This document shows, in pieces, positions 27,540 through 35,882 of a DNA stretch of 64,000 nt. Position numbers and translations under genes: made by a program. Numbering within the stretch: position 1 is the first letter of the stretch; each line of letters begins with the position of its first letter. The stretch is from Duganella sp. CF402. GTDB lineage: Bacteria > Pseudomonadota > Gammaproteobacteria > Burkholderiales > Burkholderiaceae_D. The notes under the pieces are model-generated. The model saw only the letters and a program-made list of their open reading frames with translations, was not told the origin of the DNA and made no database searches. Location of the stretch: positions 248,001 to 312,000 of the forward strand of contig NZ_FOBG01000004.1 of NCBI RefSeq assembly GCF_900109645.1, written 5' to 3'.

Positions 27540-28633
27540 ACATCGAACGCGCGCTCGACGAACCACACCAGCGCCACCAGCGCGATCACGAAGGAGCCGC
27601 CGCTCAGCAAGCGGCGATACAACCACGTCCGCCGCAGCAGGAACGCCAGCGGCAAAAACACGGCGACAATGCACAGCTGGCCGATTTCCACGCCGAGGTT
27701 AAAGCCAAACAGGCTGGCCAGCAGCGCGCCCTGTGGCAGGCCAAGGTCGATCAGCACGCTGGCAAAACCAAAACCGTGGATCAGACCAAAGCCGAACGCC
27801 GCCACCGGCCGCCGCCCGCGAAATAGCGGATAGAGGTTGTTCAGCGCCGCCAGTATGACGGACGCCGCAATCGCCGATTCCACCAGCCGCGACGGCAGCG
27901 AGATCAGCGACAGGCTGGCCAGCGTCAGCGTCAGCGAGTGCGCCAGCGTGAACGCCGTCACCACTTTCAGCACGTCGATGAAGGCCCCGCGCAGGTTGTC
28001 GGCCGGCGCCGCGAGCAGCACCGCCGGCAGCAGCAGCGACAGCAGGAACAGGATGTGGTCGTAGCCGATCCAGATATGCCACACGCCGTCGCGCACGTAG
28101 GCGCTGAATTGCTGCAGCTGGTCCGGCGCCGACAGCGACAGGCGCTGCTGCGCATGCGCCGGGTCGAAAATCGCGGTGGTGGTGACGCCGTCATGGGTCA
28201 GCCGCAGCAACCCTTTGTGCTGCGGATCGAGATCGGCGAACAGGCGGTAGCCGATGGTCAGCGAGCTGATCGGCCCGGCACAATTGGCCTCGAAGTGCAG
28301 CACGCTGTAGGCGCCGTCGGTATGCTGGTCGATCAGTTGATCGCCGGGCTCGATGCGGCAGGCGCCGTTGTCGGCCGCCAGTTGCAGGCGTTCCAGCGCG
28401 TAGGCCGCGATGGCGGCGTGGCGGGCGCGGATCTCGTCCCAGGTCAGCTGGCCGTCGCCATCCTGATCCAGGCCGATAGCGTAGTCGAGGTCGCGCAAGG
28501 CGATATCCCACTGGCCGCTGATCCGTTCGCCTTGCACGGCCAGCGTCAGATAGCTGTCGCTCGGCTTGTGCGCCGAGGCTGGCGCCAGCGCGCAGCACAG
28601 CATGAACATCAGCAGCAGGCGTCGCAGCATCAT
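27515..28633 (-). CDS. HupE/UreJ-type membrane protein with N-terminal EF-hand-containing domain
   Basis: 372 residues. The signal peptide (MMLRRLLLMFMLCCALAPASA) is followed by a soluble domain of about 150 residues. That domain carries a canonical EF-hand loop DQDGDGQLTWDE (about 56-67). The C-terminal half has six to seven membrane helices with IWIGYDHILFLLSLLLP, TLAHSLTLTLA and LIHGFGFASVL, the HupE/UreJ_2 family marks with conserved His and Asp. HupE proteins are metal (nickel or similar) permease candidates. No hydrogenase or urease genes are near. The start overlaps the TPR gene stop (ATGA). Calcium sensing is inference. Confidence 0.82.
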   Translation of the reverse strand: MMLRRLLLMFMLCCALAPASAHKPSDSYLTLAVQGERISGQWDIALRDLDYAIGLDQDGDGQLTWDEIRARHAAIAAYALERLQLAADNGACRIEPGDQLIDQHTDGAYSVLHFEANCAGPISSLTIGYRLFADLDPQHKGLLRLTHDGVTTTAIFDPAHAQQRLSLSAPDQLQQFSAYVRDGVWHIWIGYDHILFLLSLLLPAVLLAAPADNLRGAFIDVLKVVTAFTLAHSLTLTLASLSLISLPSRLVESAIAASVILAALNNLYPLFRGRRPVAAFGFGLIHGFGFASVLIDLGLPQGALLASLFGFNLGVEIGQLCIVAVFLPLAFLLRRTWLYRRLLSGGSFVIALVALVWFVERAFDVQAQWIGG

Positions 28634-29799
28634 GACCCCGCTTTCAGCTGGCGCAGCAGGCGTGTGGCCGTGACGTTCTCGGTGCGGTGCGCGGCGATCC
28701 AGTCGGCGGCCGGTTTGGCGGCGGCCGCATCACGCGCCTGGGCGGCCGCTTCAAGGTAGATGCGCAAGTCGGCCGGTTCCTTTTGCACCGCCCAGTTTTT
28801 GCGCGCCAGCGCCAGGGCGGTGGGCACATCGCGCCGCAGCCACAGCTCAAAGCGCGCCTGCTCGCGCTGGTGCACGGTGTCGCCGCGCTGGCCGGCGGCG
28901 TCGAAGCGCGCCGCCAGTTCGTGGATATCGGCCTGCAGCGCCAGGCGCTTGTCGGCCTGCTGCAGCGCCAGTGCGCGCCGCAGCAGCAGTGCGTCGATGC
29001 GTTCCTGGCCTTGCAGCAGTTTGAGCACGTCGGCGGCGCGGCCCTGGTCCAGCAGCAGGTCGGCGTACGCGCCTTGCAGATAGCTGTCGTGCGGACGCAT
29101 GGCCAGCGCCTCGCGGAAGCGCGACTCGGCGGCGGCGCCATCGCCGCGCCGTTGCGCCATCTCGGCCAGCAGGGTCAATGCCCATACCTTGAGTTCGTCC
29201 GGCGCGTTGGGACTGCGCGCCAGCGTCAGGTCCAGCAGCTGTTCGCTGGTGGCCGCCTTGCCGGTCACGGCGCCGACGTTGGCCAGGCAGGTAATGGCGG
29301 CCAGGTCGATGGACAAGGTGGACACGCGGGCGCAACTGGCAGTGGCGCCGGCGTAGTCGCCTTGCACGGTTTGCACGGTGGCCTGGGTCAGCCACGCTTG
29401 CACATTGTCTGGCTCGGCTGCCAGCACGGCGCGCAGGTCCGCCAGCGCGGCGCGGAATTGGTGTGTGCTTTGCAGTACGGTGGCGCGCAGCAGGCGCACT
29501 TCGCTCGGTGGCGCCGGCTGTTGCCACCACGGCTGCAGCGCCGCTTGGGCGTAGCCAAGGTAGCGCGGATCGGTTTCGCTGCGGGCCAGCGTGATGTAGC
29601 GGCGCGCCAGGCCGGCGGCCAGCGTGACGTCGCCCGGATGCGCGTTCAGCTGGCTGCGCAGGCGGCGGATGTCCTGCTGCACCGGATCGCCCCGGCGCGG
29701 CACGGTCTCCACCACTTGCTGGCCGCTGGCTGGAATGTATGGCGCCGCCTGCGCCACGGCGGCCAGAGAACCCATCAGCGCAAAGAGTAGTTTATGCAT
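28630..29799 (-). CDS. Exported tetratricopeptide-repeat protein
   Basis: 389 residues. A signal peptide (MHKLLFALMGSLAAVAQA) precedes helical TPR-like pairs from about 50 to 350 (for example ALADLRAVLAAEPDNVQAWLTQATVQTVQGDYAGA and ESRFREALAMRPHDSYLQGAYADLLLDQG). It is probably a periplasmic protein-protein interaction scaffold. It is translationally coupled to the HupE-like gene and lies downstream of the small lipoprotein and DUF4331 genes, so the four appear to be one operon. No enzymatic motif is seen. Confidence 0.8.
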   Translation of the reverse strand: MHKLLFALMGSLAAVAQAAPYIPASGQQVVETVPRRGDPVQQDIRRLRSQLNAHPGDVTLAAGLARRYITLARSETDPRYLGYAQAALQPWWQQPAPPSEVRLLRATVLQSTHQFRAALADLRAVLAAEPDNVQAWLTQATVQTVQGDYAGATASCARVSTLSIDLAAITCLANVGAVTGKAATSEQLLDLTLARSPNAPDELKVWALTLLAEMAQRRGDGAAAESRFREALAMRPHDSYLQGAYADLLLDQGRAADVLKLLQGQERIDALLLRRALALQQADKRLALQADIHELAARFDAAGQRGDTVHQREQARFELWLRRDVPTALALARKNWAVQKEPADLRIYLEAAAQARDAAAAKPAADWIAAHRTENVTATRLLRQLKAGS

Positions 29800-29806
29800 G
29801 GTGAAT

Positions 29807-29835
29807 AGAGGCGGACGTGTGGACGTCCGCCCTCT
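29807..29835 (-). other. Intergenic stem-loop inside the DUF4331 operon
   Basis: AGAGGCGGACG and CGTCCGCCCTCT pair across a short loop between the lipoprotein stop and the TPR start. There is no T-tract. It could mark an mRNA processing or attenuation site. Confidence 0.4.
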
Positions 29836-29841
29836 CCGAGG

Positions 29842-30090
29842 TTACTTCACGGCGACCGGTTCGCTATCTTCCGGCATGGTCACGGCCACGCTGTCGATCG
29901 CTTGCGGTTCGCTGGTGGTTTCGGCGCCGTCGCCGATCACCGCCAGCACTGCGGTGACAAACTTGTCGATCATGGAAACCGGCGGCGTGGTCGGCGTGGT
30001 GGGCGGCGCTTCGTCGTGATGGCTGCTGCCGCCGCAGCCGCCCAGCACCAGTAGCGCACACAGGCCCAGTGTCAGGCCCGCCGCTTTCAT
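29842..30090 (-). CDS. Small predicted lipoprotein
   Basis: 82 residues. MKAAGLTLGLCALLVLGGCGGSS has a clear lipobox (LGGC, Cys 19), followed by a His/Asp/Pro/Thr-rich linker (SHHDEAPPTTPTTPP) and a short acidic tail with no known domain. Its ATG overlaps the DUF4331 stop as ATGA. The His-Asp pair after the lipid anchor could bind metal, but that is inference. The function is unknown. Confidence 0.75.
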   Translation of the reverse strand: MKAAGLTLGLCALLVLGGCGGSSHHDEAPPTTPTTPPVSMIDKFVTAVLAVIGDGAETTSEPQAIDSVAVTMPEDSEPVAVK

Positions 30091-31616
30091 GGCGCCCTCC
30101 GCACAGCTTGCGCCATCGCCGCGCTCTGTGGCGAACCCGGCAGCGGATCCTTCAGGTAAGGGAAGGCCGCGCTGAAGTAGCTATCGTCCAGGTAAGCGCC
30201 ATCGGTGAAGTGCAGGCCGCCCGCAGGCGCGTCAGCCGGTGCGCAACCGAGGTTCAACGTGCACAGCTTACCCATCACCACGCGCAGTGCGATATCGACT
30301 ACGTCATCGCCCGGACGGCGGCCATTCGGGAAACCGGCATTGTCGCCGCCGATCACGCCCAGGCGGCTCTGCTTGCCCATCGCGGCAGCCGGCGTGGTGG
30401 TGTTCAGGCGCAGCATTTCGGACGCCGTGACGGTGGCGGGCTGGTTCAGGCCCTTGACGCCGGTCAGGAACGCCGCCACCAGGTCGTTGCGCGGGAAGTT
30501 GGTTGGCGCCTTGGCGCCGGCGCTGCCGTACAGGATTTCAATCAGCGCCGGCAGGGTCGGGTTGGTCACGTAGGTGGCGAACTGCGCATCGCCGGACGGC
30601 TTGCTGGCGTTGAAGGTGTCCTTGTCCTTCAGGCCGATCACCACCTCGTTCACCAGCGGCATACCGAGGCGCGACACTTGGGTCCAGGCGCCGCCCTCTT
30701 TCGACGGCGCGCCGCTGTTCGGCGTCGGGTTCAGCAGCCGGCCCTGGCGCACGCTGGCCGTGGTCCAGCCGCCGATCACCGGATCGGTGCTGCCGGACGC
30801 GGTCAGGCAGGAGGCCGCCACTTCCATCGTAATGGCGGTGACGTTCTTGCCGGCCAGGTCATCCTTGGCAGCGCTCTCGGCATTGGCGGCAAACTCGGTG
30901 GCTGGCGCCTTGATGTTCACCAGGTCGAAGGTCTCGCCGAGGTTGACCACGAACGGGTCCTTGCGCTGGCCGACGAACACCCGCGCCGGCGTGCTGCAGC
31001 CGGGGATGTTGACGTTGTAGACGTGCGCCGCCGCATACGCCGCGTAGTTCGGAATCGACTTGTTGCCGATGTTGTCGAGCGGCTTGTCGAAGGTGGTGCT
31101 GCCGTCGGAGGCGTTGCTCACGCTGGCGCGGGTGCCGGTGCGGCGGTCGCCGCGCACCACGCTGATGGTGTAGATTTCGCGCACATTGGCGCCGGCCGCG
31201 TTGGGCGCGGCGATGGCGCCGCCGTTGATCACCAGCGGGATCGAGACCTGCTTGCCGCCCACGGTCAGCTTGGTGTCCTTGTTGGTGTTATTGAAGCGGA
31301 ACTGGAAGGTCAGGTCTTCCTTGGCGTCGCCATTGTTGTCGATATGGATTTCGTACAGCGCGTTGGGGTCCATTGCAAAGTAGTTGGGACCGCCGCCCGG
31401 ATCCTGCAGCGGCACATAGTCGGCAATCAGGGTGATGAAGTTGGCGCGCCCCGCTTCGTAGCTGCGGAACATATAGAAGTCGGTGCCGTCGACCTTGGGA
31501 CTCTGCGTAATGAACGGTGCTTCGCGGTGGCTGGACGCCAGCGCCGCCGGCAGACAGGCGCCGGCCAACGCGCCGGCGACCGCCAGGCGCACCGCCTTGG
31601 TGATGATAGTTTGCAT
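30087..31616 (-). CDS. Exported DUF4331 family protein
   Basis: 509 residues. The signal peptide MQTIITKAVRLAVAGALAGACLPAALA is followed at once by SSHREAPFITQSPKVDGTDFYMFRSYE, the conserved DUF4331 opening. Further family blocks are YFAMDPNALYEIHIDNNGDAKEDLTFQFRF and VGQRKDPFVVNLGETFDLVN. The HREAP motif and acidic loops suggest a metal-binding periplasmic protein, but no activity is established. It heads a four-gene operon with a lipoprotein, a TPR protein and a HupE-like membrane protein. A good ribosome site (AAGGAGA) precedes the ATG. Confidence 0.88.
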   Translation of the reverse strand: MQTIITKAVRLAVAGALAGACLPAALASSHREAPFITQSPKVDGTDFYMFRSYEAGRANFITLIADYVPLQDPGGGPNYFAMDPNALYEIHIDNNGDAKEDLTFQFRFNNTNKDTKLTVGGKQVSIPLVINGGAIAAPNAAGANVREIYTISVVRGDRRTGTRASVSNASDGSTTFDKPLDNIGNKSIPNYAAYAAAHVYNVNIPGCSTPARVFVGQRKDPFVVNLGETFDLVNIKAPATEFAANAESAAKDDLAGKNVTAITMEVAASCLTASGSTDPVIGGWTTASVRQGRLLNPTPNSGAPSKEGGAWTQVSRLGMPLVNEVVIGLKDKDTFNASKPSGDAQFATYVTNPTLPALIEILYGSAGAKAPTNFPRNDLVAAFLTGVKGLNQPATVTASEMLRLNTTTPAAAMGKQSRLGVIGGDNAGFPNGRRPGDDVVDIALRVVMGKLCTLNLGCAPADAPAGGLHFTDGAYLDDSYFSAAFPYLKDPLPGSPQSAAMAQAVRRAP

Positions 31617-31698
31617 CTCGCTTTCTCCTTATGAACGAACCTCCTGTGGGTACTGCAGGCTGATATACGCAAGCCGCCGCGCGCCAGATTCAACTTTT

Positions 31699-32635
31699 TT
31701 AAAAATTGTGCGTCAGGGTCAGGCGCAGCGTGCGCGGCTCGACCGGGTGGAAATGCACATCGCTGACGCCCTCGGCCGGCTCGCCCGCCAGACGCGACGG
31801 GTAGGAATAGTCGATGTCGCTGGCGCGGGCCGAAGTAGCGCCGCTCGAAGCCGCCGGACCAGTTCGGCGCCGCGCGTGCCCACCAGTGGCGGCGCCGCCT
31901 CGGTTCCGGTAACGCCGCGCGCGTCGTTGTTGTGGAAGCCGGCGCCGTAGTTGATGAAGTATTCGGTCTGCGCCCACGGCCCGAAGATTAGCGAGAGCTT
32001 GGGCGAGAACTTGTGGCCGTTGGCGCGCGCGTTGTTGACCTTGAAGCGGTAGGCGTCGTAGCGCAGGCCGGCGATGCTGCGCAGGGTTGGCGTCCAGTAG
32101 CTGGTGTTTTCGGCGTACAGGCCGACGCTGGCGTCGATGCGGTCCTCGCGCACGGTGGCCTGGCGCTGGCGCGCCGCCGTGGCTATAGCGCAGCGTGGCG
32201 CTGACTTTGCGCACCTGTTCCGGCGCCTGCCACGGGTCATGGTTGCGGCTCGCTTCGAGGCCGTACAGCAGCGTGCCGCCGGCCACAGCCAGCGCATCGG
32301 CCAGCGGACGAGAAGTCGCCCTCGTCGGCGAAGTAGCTGCCCTTCTTGCAGTCGATGCGTTGCACCAGTTCCGGAATCAAAAAATTGAGGTCGGAATAGC
32401 CCTGGCCGTGGGCGTGGCTGCGCCTATTGACCGGTACGCCGTCGACCCAGGTAGCGAAGTCGGTGCCGTGGTCGAGGTTGAAGCCGCGCAGGAAGTACTG
32501 GCTGGCGGCGTCGGCGGTGCCGACCGCATTGTCGTAATGGCCCAGTACGGTCACGCTGACCATGTCCTCGCTCGCCTGCGCTGCGCCATGCCACAGCGCC
32601 GTGCAAACCGCTATCGTTCCGCCCCTGATTGCCAT
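31699..32635 (-). pseudogene. Decayed TonB-dependent receptor
   Basis: The remnant starts with a ribosome site and signal peptide (MAIRGGTIAVCTALWHGAAQA). It keeps plug-domain sequence (YFLRGFNLDHGTDFATWVDG, then RIDCKKGSYFADEGDFSSAG), then changes frame near 32300. It continues as barrel sequence (GGTLLYGLEASRNHDPW), shifts again near 32180 (VGLYAENTSYWTPTLRSIAGLRYDAYRF), and once more near 31835, ending in SDIDYSYPSRLAGEPAEG...HFHPVEPRTLRLTLTHNF. About 310 codons remain of the roughly 650-700 usual for the family, so large internal deletions accompany the frameshifts. It sits between the DUF4331 operon and the ECF sigma/anti-sigma pair, and probably once imported the ligand of that system. 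Confidence 0.85.
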
Positions 32636-32757
32636 TCCGCCTCCCGGTCCGTTTGTCGGGCTTGTACGTTGGCGGACGCGAATTGGATTCAAAATATTTC
32701 GTTTTGTGCAGCGTTGAAGATATGGTAATTTCCGTCATCCTCATCTCAAGGCAAGCC

Positions 32758-33345
32758 GTGTCCGACGTCCCCAACCTCGACCCGCAACAACTGCGCAGCT
32801 GGCTGAATCGCGCCGCCCAGCACGATGCCGTTGCGTTCCGTTCCCTGTATGACGCCACATCCGCGAAACTGTTTGGCTTCGCGCTGCGTATATTAGGCAA
32901 GCGCGAGCTTGCGGAAGAAGTTCTGCAGGAGAGTTTCGTCGCGATCTGGCACAACGCCGGCACCTATCAAAGCCATCTGGCCGCACCGATGACGTGGATG
33001 ACCACCATCGTGCGCAACAAGGCTTTTGATCTGCTGCGCCGTAGCGATGTCGCTGCCGAAATCGATGGAGACCCGTTTGACGCCGCAATCATGGATGCAC
33101 TACACGACCCCGCCGCCACACCGATCGAGGCTCTCGAGCTGAGCCGCGACGCCACCGCGCTGGCCTATTGCATGTCGGTACTGGAAGGTGCGCACCGTCA
33201 GGTGCTGGGACTGGCCTTCTTCCACGACTTGTCGCACAGCGAAGTGGCGCAGCAGATGGCGCTGCCAATCGGCACCGTCAAGACCTGGATCCGCCGCAGC
33301 CTGGACAAACTGAAGACCTGCCTGGCCAAGGGAGGGCGCACATGA
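32758..33345 (+). CDS. ECF-type RNA polymerase sigma factor
   Basis: 195 residues from a GTG (VSDVPNLDPQQLRSWLNRAAQHD) with AAGG 6 bases upstream. An ATG at 32722 would add 12 residues that look like translated leader. Region 2 includes AFRSLYDATSAKLFGFALRILGKRELAEEVLQESFVAIW and TWMTTIVRNKAFDLLRR. Region 4 ends GTVKTWIRRSLDKLKTCL. The anti-sigma gene starts inside its stop codon (ATGA). The unit is divergent from the broken receptor and DUF4331 operon, which are the obvious candidate targets. Confidence 0.92.
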   Translation: MSDVPNLDPQQLRSWLNRAAQHDAVAFRSLYDATSAKLFGFALRILGKRELAEEVLQESFVAIWHNAGTYQSHLAAPMTWMTTIVRNKAFDLLRRSDVAAEIDGDPFDAAIMDALHDPAATPIEALELSRDATALAYCMSVLEGAHRQVLGLAFFHDLSHSEVAQQMALPIGTVKTWIRRSLDKLKTCLAKGGRT

Positions 33346-34034
33346 ATATCCGCGACAATGCGCCGCTGCGCGAAAAGCTGGCGGCAGAATACGTGCTGGG
33401 CACACTCAAGGGCGGCGCCCGCCGCCGCTTCGAAGGCTATCTGCACCATGACGCCGCGTTGCGCCTGCTGACGGCGGAATGGCAAGAGCGGCTGGCCCCG
33501 ATGGCCGAGTTTGCGCCTGCGGTACAGCCGCCCAAACAGGTGTGGGCCGGCATCGAACGGCGCCTGAATCTGCGGCCGGCGCGCGCCGGCTGGCTGGCAT
33601 CGCTGAACTTCTGGCGCGGGCTGGGCATCGCTTCGACTGCAGTGGCGGCCTTGCTGGTGGTTGTGATCAGCACCCGTGTGCTCGATAGGCCGCAGCTCGA
33701 CTACGTCGCCACGCTGACCGACGACAAGGCGCAAACGGCGCTGGTGCTGACCGGCGATACCCAGCACAAGGCGCTGACCGTGCGCCTGGTCGGCAACGCG
33801 CCGGTGGCCAGTGACAAGACGCTGCAGCTGTGGGCGGTACCGAAACAGGGTAATCCGCGTTCGCTGGGCCTGCTGGCTGATAAAGGCGAGGTCCGGCTGG
33901 CGCTGGGCAGCAACGCCATCGGCGACGATGTCGCGCTGCTGGCGGTGTCGCTCGAGCCGAAGGGCGGCTCGCCCGACCCGAACGGTCCGACTGGTCCTAT
34001 ACTCTACAAAGGCGCGTGGGTACGCGTCATGTAG
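33342..34034 (+). CDS. Membrane anti-sigma factor (RskA-like)
   Basis: 230 residues. The cytoplasmic N-terminus (EKLAAEYVLGTLKGGARRRFEGYL) is the zinc-less anti-sigma domain of the RskA type. A membrane helix lies at about 96-112 (IASTAVAALLVVVIST), and the periplasmic C-terminus is of the anti-sigma-K kind (LQLWAVPKQGNPRSLGLL). It is expected to hold the preceding sigma factor inactive until an envelope signal arrives. Translational coupling to the sigma gene supports the pairing. Confidence 0.9.
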   Translation: MNIRDNAPLREKLAAEYVLGTLKGGARRRFEGYLHHDAALRLLTAEWQERLAPMAEFAPAVQPPKQVWAGIERRLNLRPARAGWLASLNFWRGLGIASTAVAALLVVVISTRVLDRPQLDYVATLTDDKAQTALVLTGDTQHKALTVRLVGNAPVASDKTLQLWAVPKQGNPRSLGLLADKGEVRLALGSNAIGDDVALLAVSLEPKGGSPDPNGPTGPILYKGAWVRVM

Positions 34035-34046
34035 ACAAGGACCGTT

Positions 34047-34469
34047 ATGGATGCTGATAAATTCACTACCGCGTATTTCAACCAGTTCGGCAAAGGGACT
34101 TTGCCGGACCATCTGGGCATCGTCATCACCTCGGTGAAGGAAAACCAGATCGTGGCCGAATTCACGGTCACGCAAAACCACCTCGCGCCGAACGGCTTCC
34201 TGCACGCGGGCAGCGTGGTCACGCTGGCCGACACCGCCTGCGGCTACGCCTGCTTCTCGCATCTGCCGGATGGCGCGCAGAACTTCACCACCGTCGAACT
34301 GAAATCGAACCACCTCGGCACCGCACGCGAAGGCACGGTGGTGGCCACTGCCACGGCGGTGCATCTGGGCCGCACCACGCAGGTGTGGGATGCCACCGTC
34401 ACCAACAAATCTACTGGCAAAACGATAGCGTTGTTCCGTTGCACGCAAATGGTTTTGTACCCCAAATAG
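34047..34469 (+). CDS. PaaI-type hotdog-fold thioesterase
   Basis: 140 residues. HLAPNGFLHAGSVVTLADTACGYAC is the hotdog active-site helix block with the catalytic Asn-Gly...His-Ala-Gly motif, and FTTVELKSNHLGTAREG forms the central strands. It is likely to hydrolyse acyl-CoA thioesters. The specific substrate is not evident. It lies 12 bases after the anti-sigma gene and may be co-transcribed with it, though a functional link is not obvious. Confidence 0.87.
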   Translation: MDADKFTTAYFNQFGKGTLPDHLGIVITSVKENQIVAEFTVTQNHLAPNGFLHAGSVVTLADTACGYACFSHLPDGAQNFTTVELKSNHLGTAREGTVVATATAVHLGRTTQVWDATVTNKSTGKTIALFRCTQMVLYPK

Positions 34470-34512
34470 CTGTTAAATTTGCGGCTAGGCAGACTACGCA
34501 TGAGGACGACCG

Positions 34513-34986
34513 ATGATTAAACGCACCCGAATGGCCGCCATCGGCTTGTTGCTGGCTTCGTCGCTGGCTATGGCGCAAACACCGTACACCGAGGACTCCA
34601 CCTACCAGGGCCTCGGCGGCAAGGAAGGTATCAAGAAGATCGTCGATACCTTCGTCAAGCTGATCACCACCGATCCGCGCATCAAGGACAGCTTCACCGA
34701 CTTCGATATCCCGCAGTTGAACGTGCGCCTGCAAGAGCAGTTCTGCGAGTTCGCCGGCGGGCCGTGCAAGTACACCGGCAAGTATCACGACAAGGCGATG
34801 GAAGGCGTGGGGCCGGTGCGCGACATGAAGACCGTGCACCAGGACCTGCAGATCACCAACGCCATGTTCAACGCGCTGACTGAAGACTTGCAGATCGCGA
34901 TGGAACAGCACAACGTGCCAAGCAGCATATCGAACAAGCTGGTCGCCAAGCTGGCGCCCATGCAGCGCGATATCGTGACCAAATAA
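34513..34986 (+). CDS. Exported group 1 truncated hemoglobin-like protein
   Basis: 157 residues. A signal peptide (MIKRTRMAAIGLLLASSLAMAQ) precedes a truncated globin domain (YQGLGGKEGIKKIVDTFVKLI...DIPQLNVRLQEQFCEFAGGPCKYTGK). The proximal His is H109 in MKTVHQDLQITNAMFNAL. Most group 1 truncated globins are cytoplasmic, so the secretion signal is a notable variation, though periplasmic versions exist in betaproteobacteria. It is probably in an operon with the DUF3034 gene 17 bases downstream. A NO or oxygen role is by family only. Confidence 0.9.
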   Translation: MIKRTRMAAIGLLLASSLAMAQTPYTEDSTYQGLGGKEGIKKIVDTFVKLITTDPRIKDSFTDFDIPQLNVRLQEQFCEFAGGPCKYTGKYHDKAMEGVGPVRDMKTVHQDLQITNAMFNALTEDLQIAMEQHNVPSSISNKLVAKLAPMQRDIVTK

Positions 34987-35003
34987 TCCGCCGGGAGCAC
35001 ACC

Positions 35004-35882
35004 ATGAAAAAACTGATTCCAGCCTTGCTGGCTGTATGCGTATGCGCGTGCGCCAGCGTGAATGCGCAAGATATGGGCAAGCTGCTGGCCACCGGCGGCG
35101 TGTCGCAGGTGGAAGGTGCGGGCGGCGGCGGCATCACGCCGTGGGCGCTGATTACCAGCTACGGCTCGCGCGACAGCTGGGGCGCCAACGCGCACTACAC
35201 CAACGTCAGCACGCAGGACTACCAGCTGAAAACCTACGGCGTGGCGGTCGGCATCCAGGACCGGCTGGAGCTGTCGTTTGCCAACCAGGAATTCACCGGC
35301 AGCCTGGCGCCGCTCGACAATCTGAACATCAAGCAGGATATCGTCGGCCTCAAGTACAAGGTGCTGGGCGACGCAGTGTACGAGCAGGATAGCTGGGTGC
35401 CGCAGGTGGCGGTCGGCGTGATGTACAAGAAGAACAAAGGCATCCACGGGCTGGAAGGGCTGGGCGTCACCAACGTCAAGCAGCTCGGCGCCAAGGACGA
35501 TAGCGGCTACGATTACTACGTCTCGGCCACCAAAATTTATCTCGAATACAGCCTGCTGCTGAACGCCACGCTGCGCGCCACGCGCGCCAACCAGATGGGG
35601 ATTTTGGGATTCGGCGGCGACCGCAACGACGACACGCGCCTGAAGCCGGAATTCTCTGCGGCCTATCTGATCAACCGCAAGCTGGCCGTCGGCGCGGAGT
35701 ACCGCTTCAAGCCGCACAACCTCGGCGTCGATGACGAGAAGGCGTACTACGACGCCTTCATCGCCTGGTTCCCGACCCGGAACCTCTCGGTCACGGCGGC
35801 ATACGCCAATCTCGGCGACATCACCATCTTCAATCCGAAGAAGCAGAAAGGCTTCTACCTGTCGTTGCAGGCTGGTTTCTAG
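35004..35882 (+). CDS. DUF3034 family exported protein (putative outer-membrane barrel)
   Basis: 292 residues. A Cys-rich signal peptide (MKKLIPALLAVCVCACASVNA) is followed by GKLLATGGVSQVEGAGGGGITPWALITSYG, the DUF3034 opening, and then alternating amphipathic strands ending in YLSLQAGF with a C-terminal Phe as in outer-membrane barrels. The function is unknown. It lies directly after the exported globin gene with a GGGAG ribosome site. The stop shares a CTAG palindrome with the cyanase stop on the other strand. Confidence 0.88.
   Translation: MKKLIPALLAVCVCACASVNAQDMGKLLATGGVSQVEGAGGGGITPWALITSYGSRDSWGANAHYTNVSTQDYQLKTYGVAVGIQDRLELSFANQEFTGSLAPLDNLNIKQDIVGLKYKVLGDAVYEQDSWVPQVAVGVMYKKNKGIHGLEGLGVTNVKQLGAKDDSGYDYYVSATKIYLEYSLLLNATLRATRANQMGILGFGGDRNDDTRLKPEFSAAYLINRKLAVGAEYRFKPHNLGVDDEKAYYDAFIAWFPTRNLSVTAAYANLGDITIFNPKKQKGFYLSLQAGF

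Noticed and set aside
30069..31634. Long open frame opposite the DUF4331 gene
   Set aside because: Shadow with Arg/Gly/Val-rich composition and no ribosome site; DUF4331 motifs are on the minus strand.
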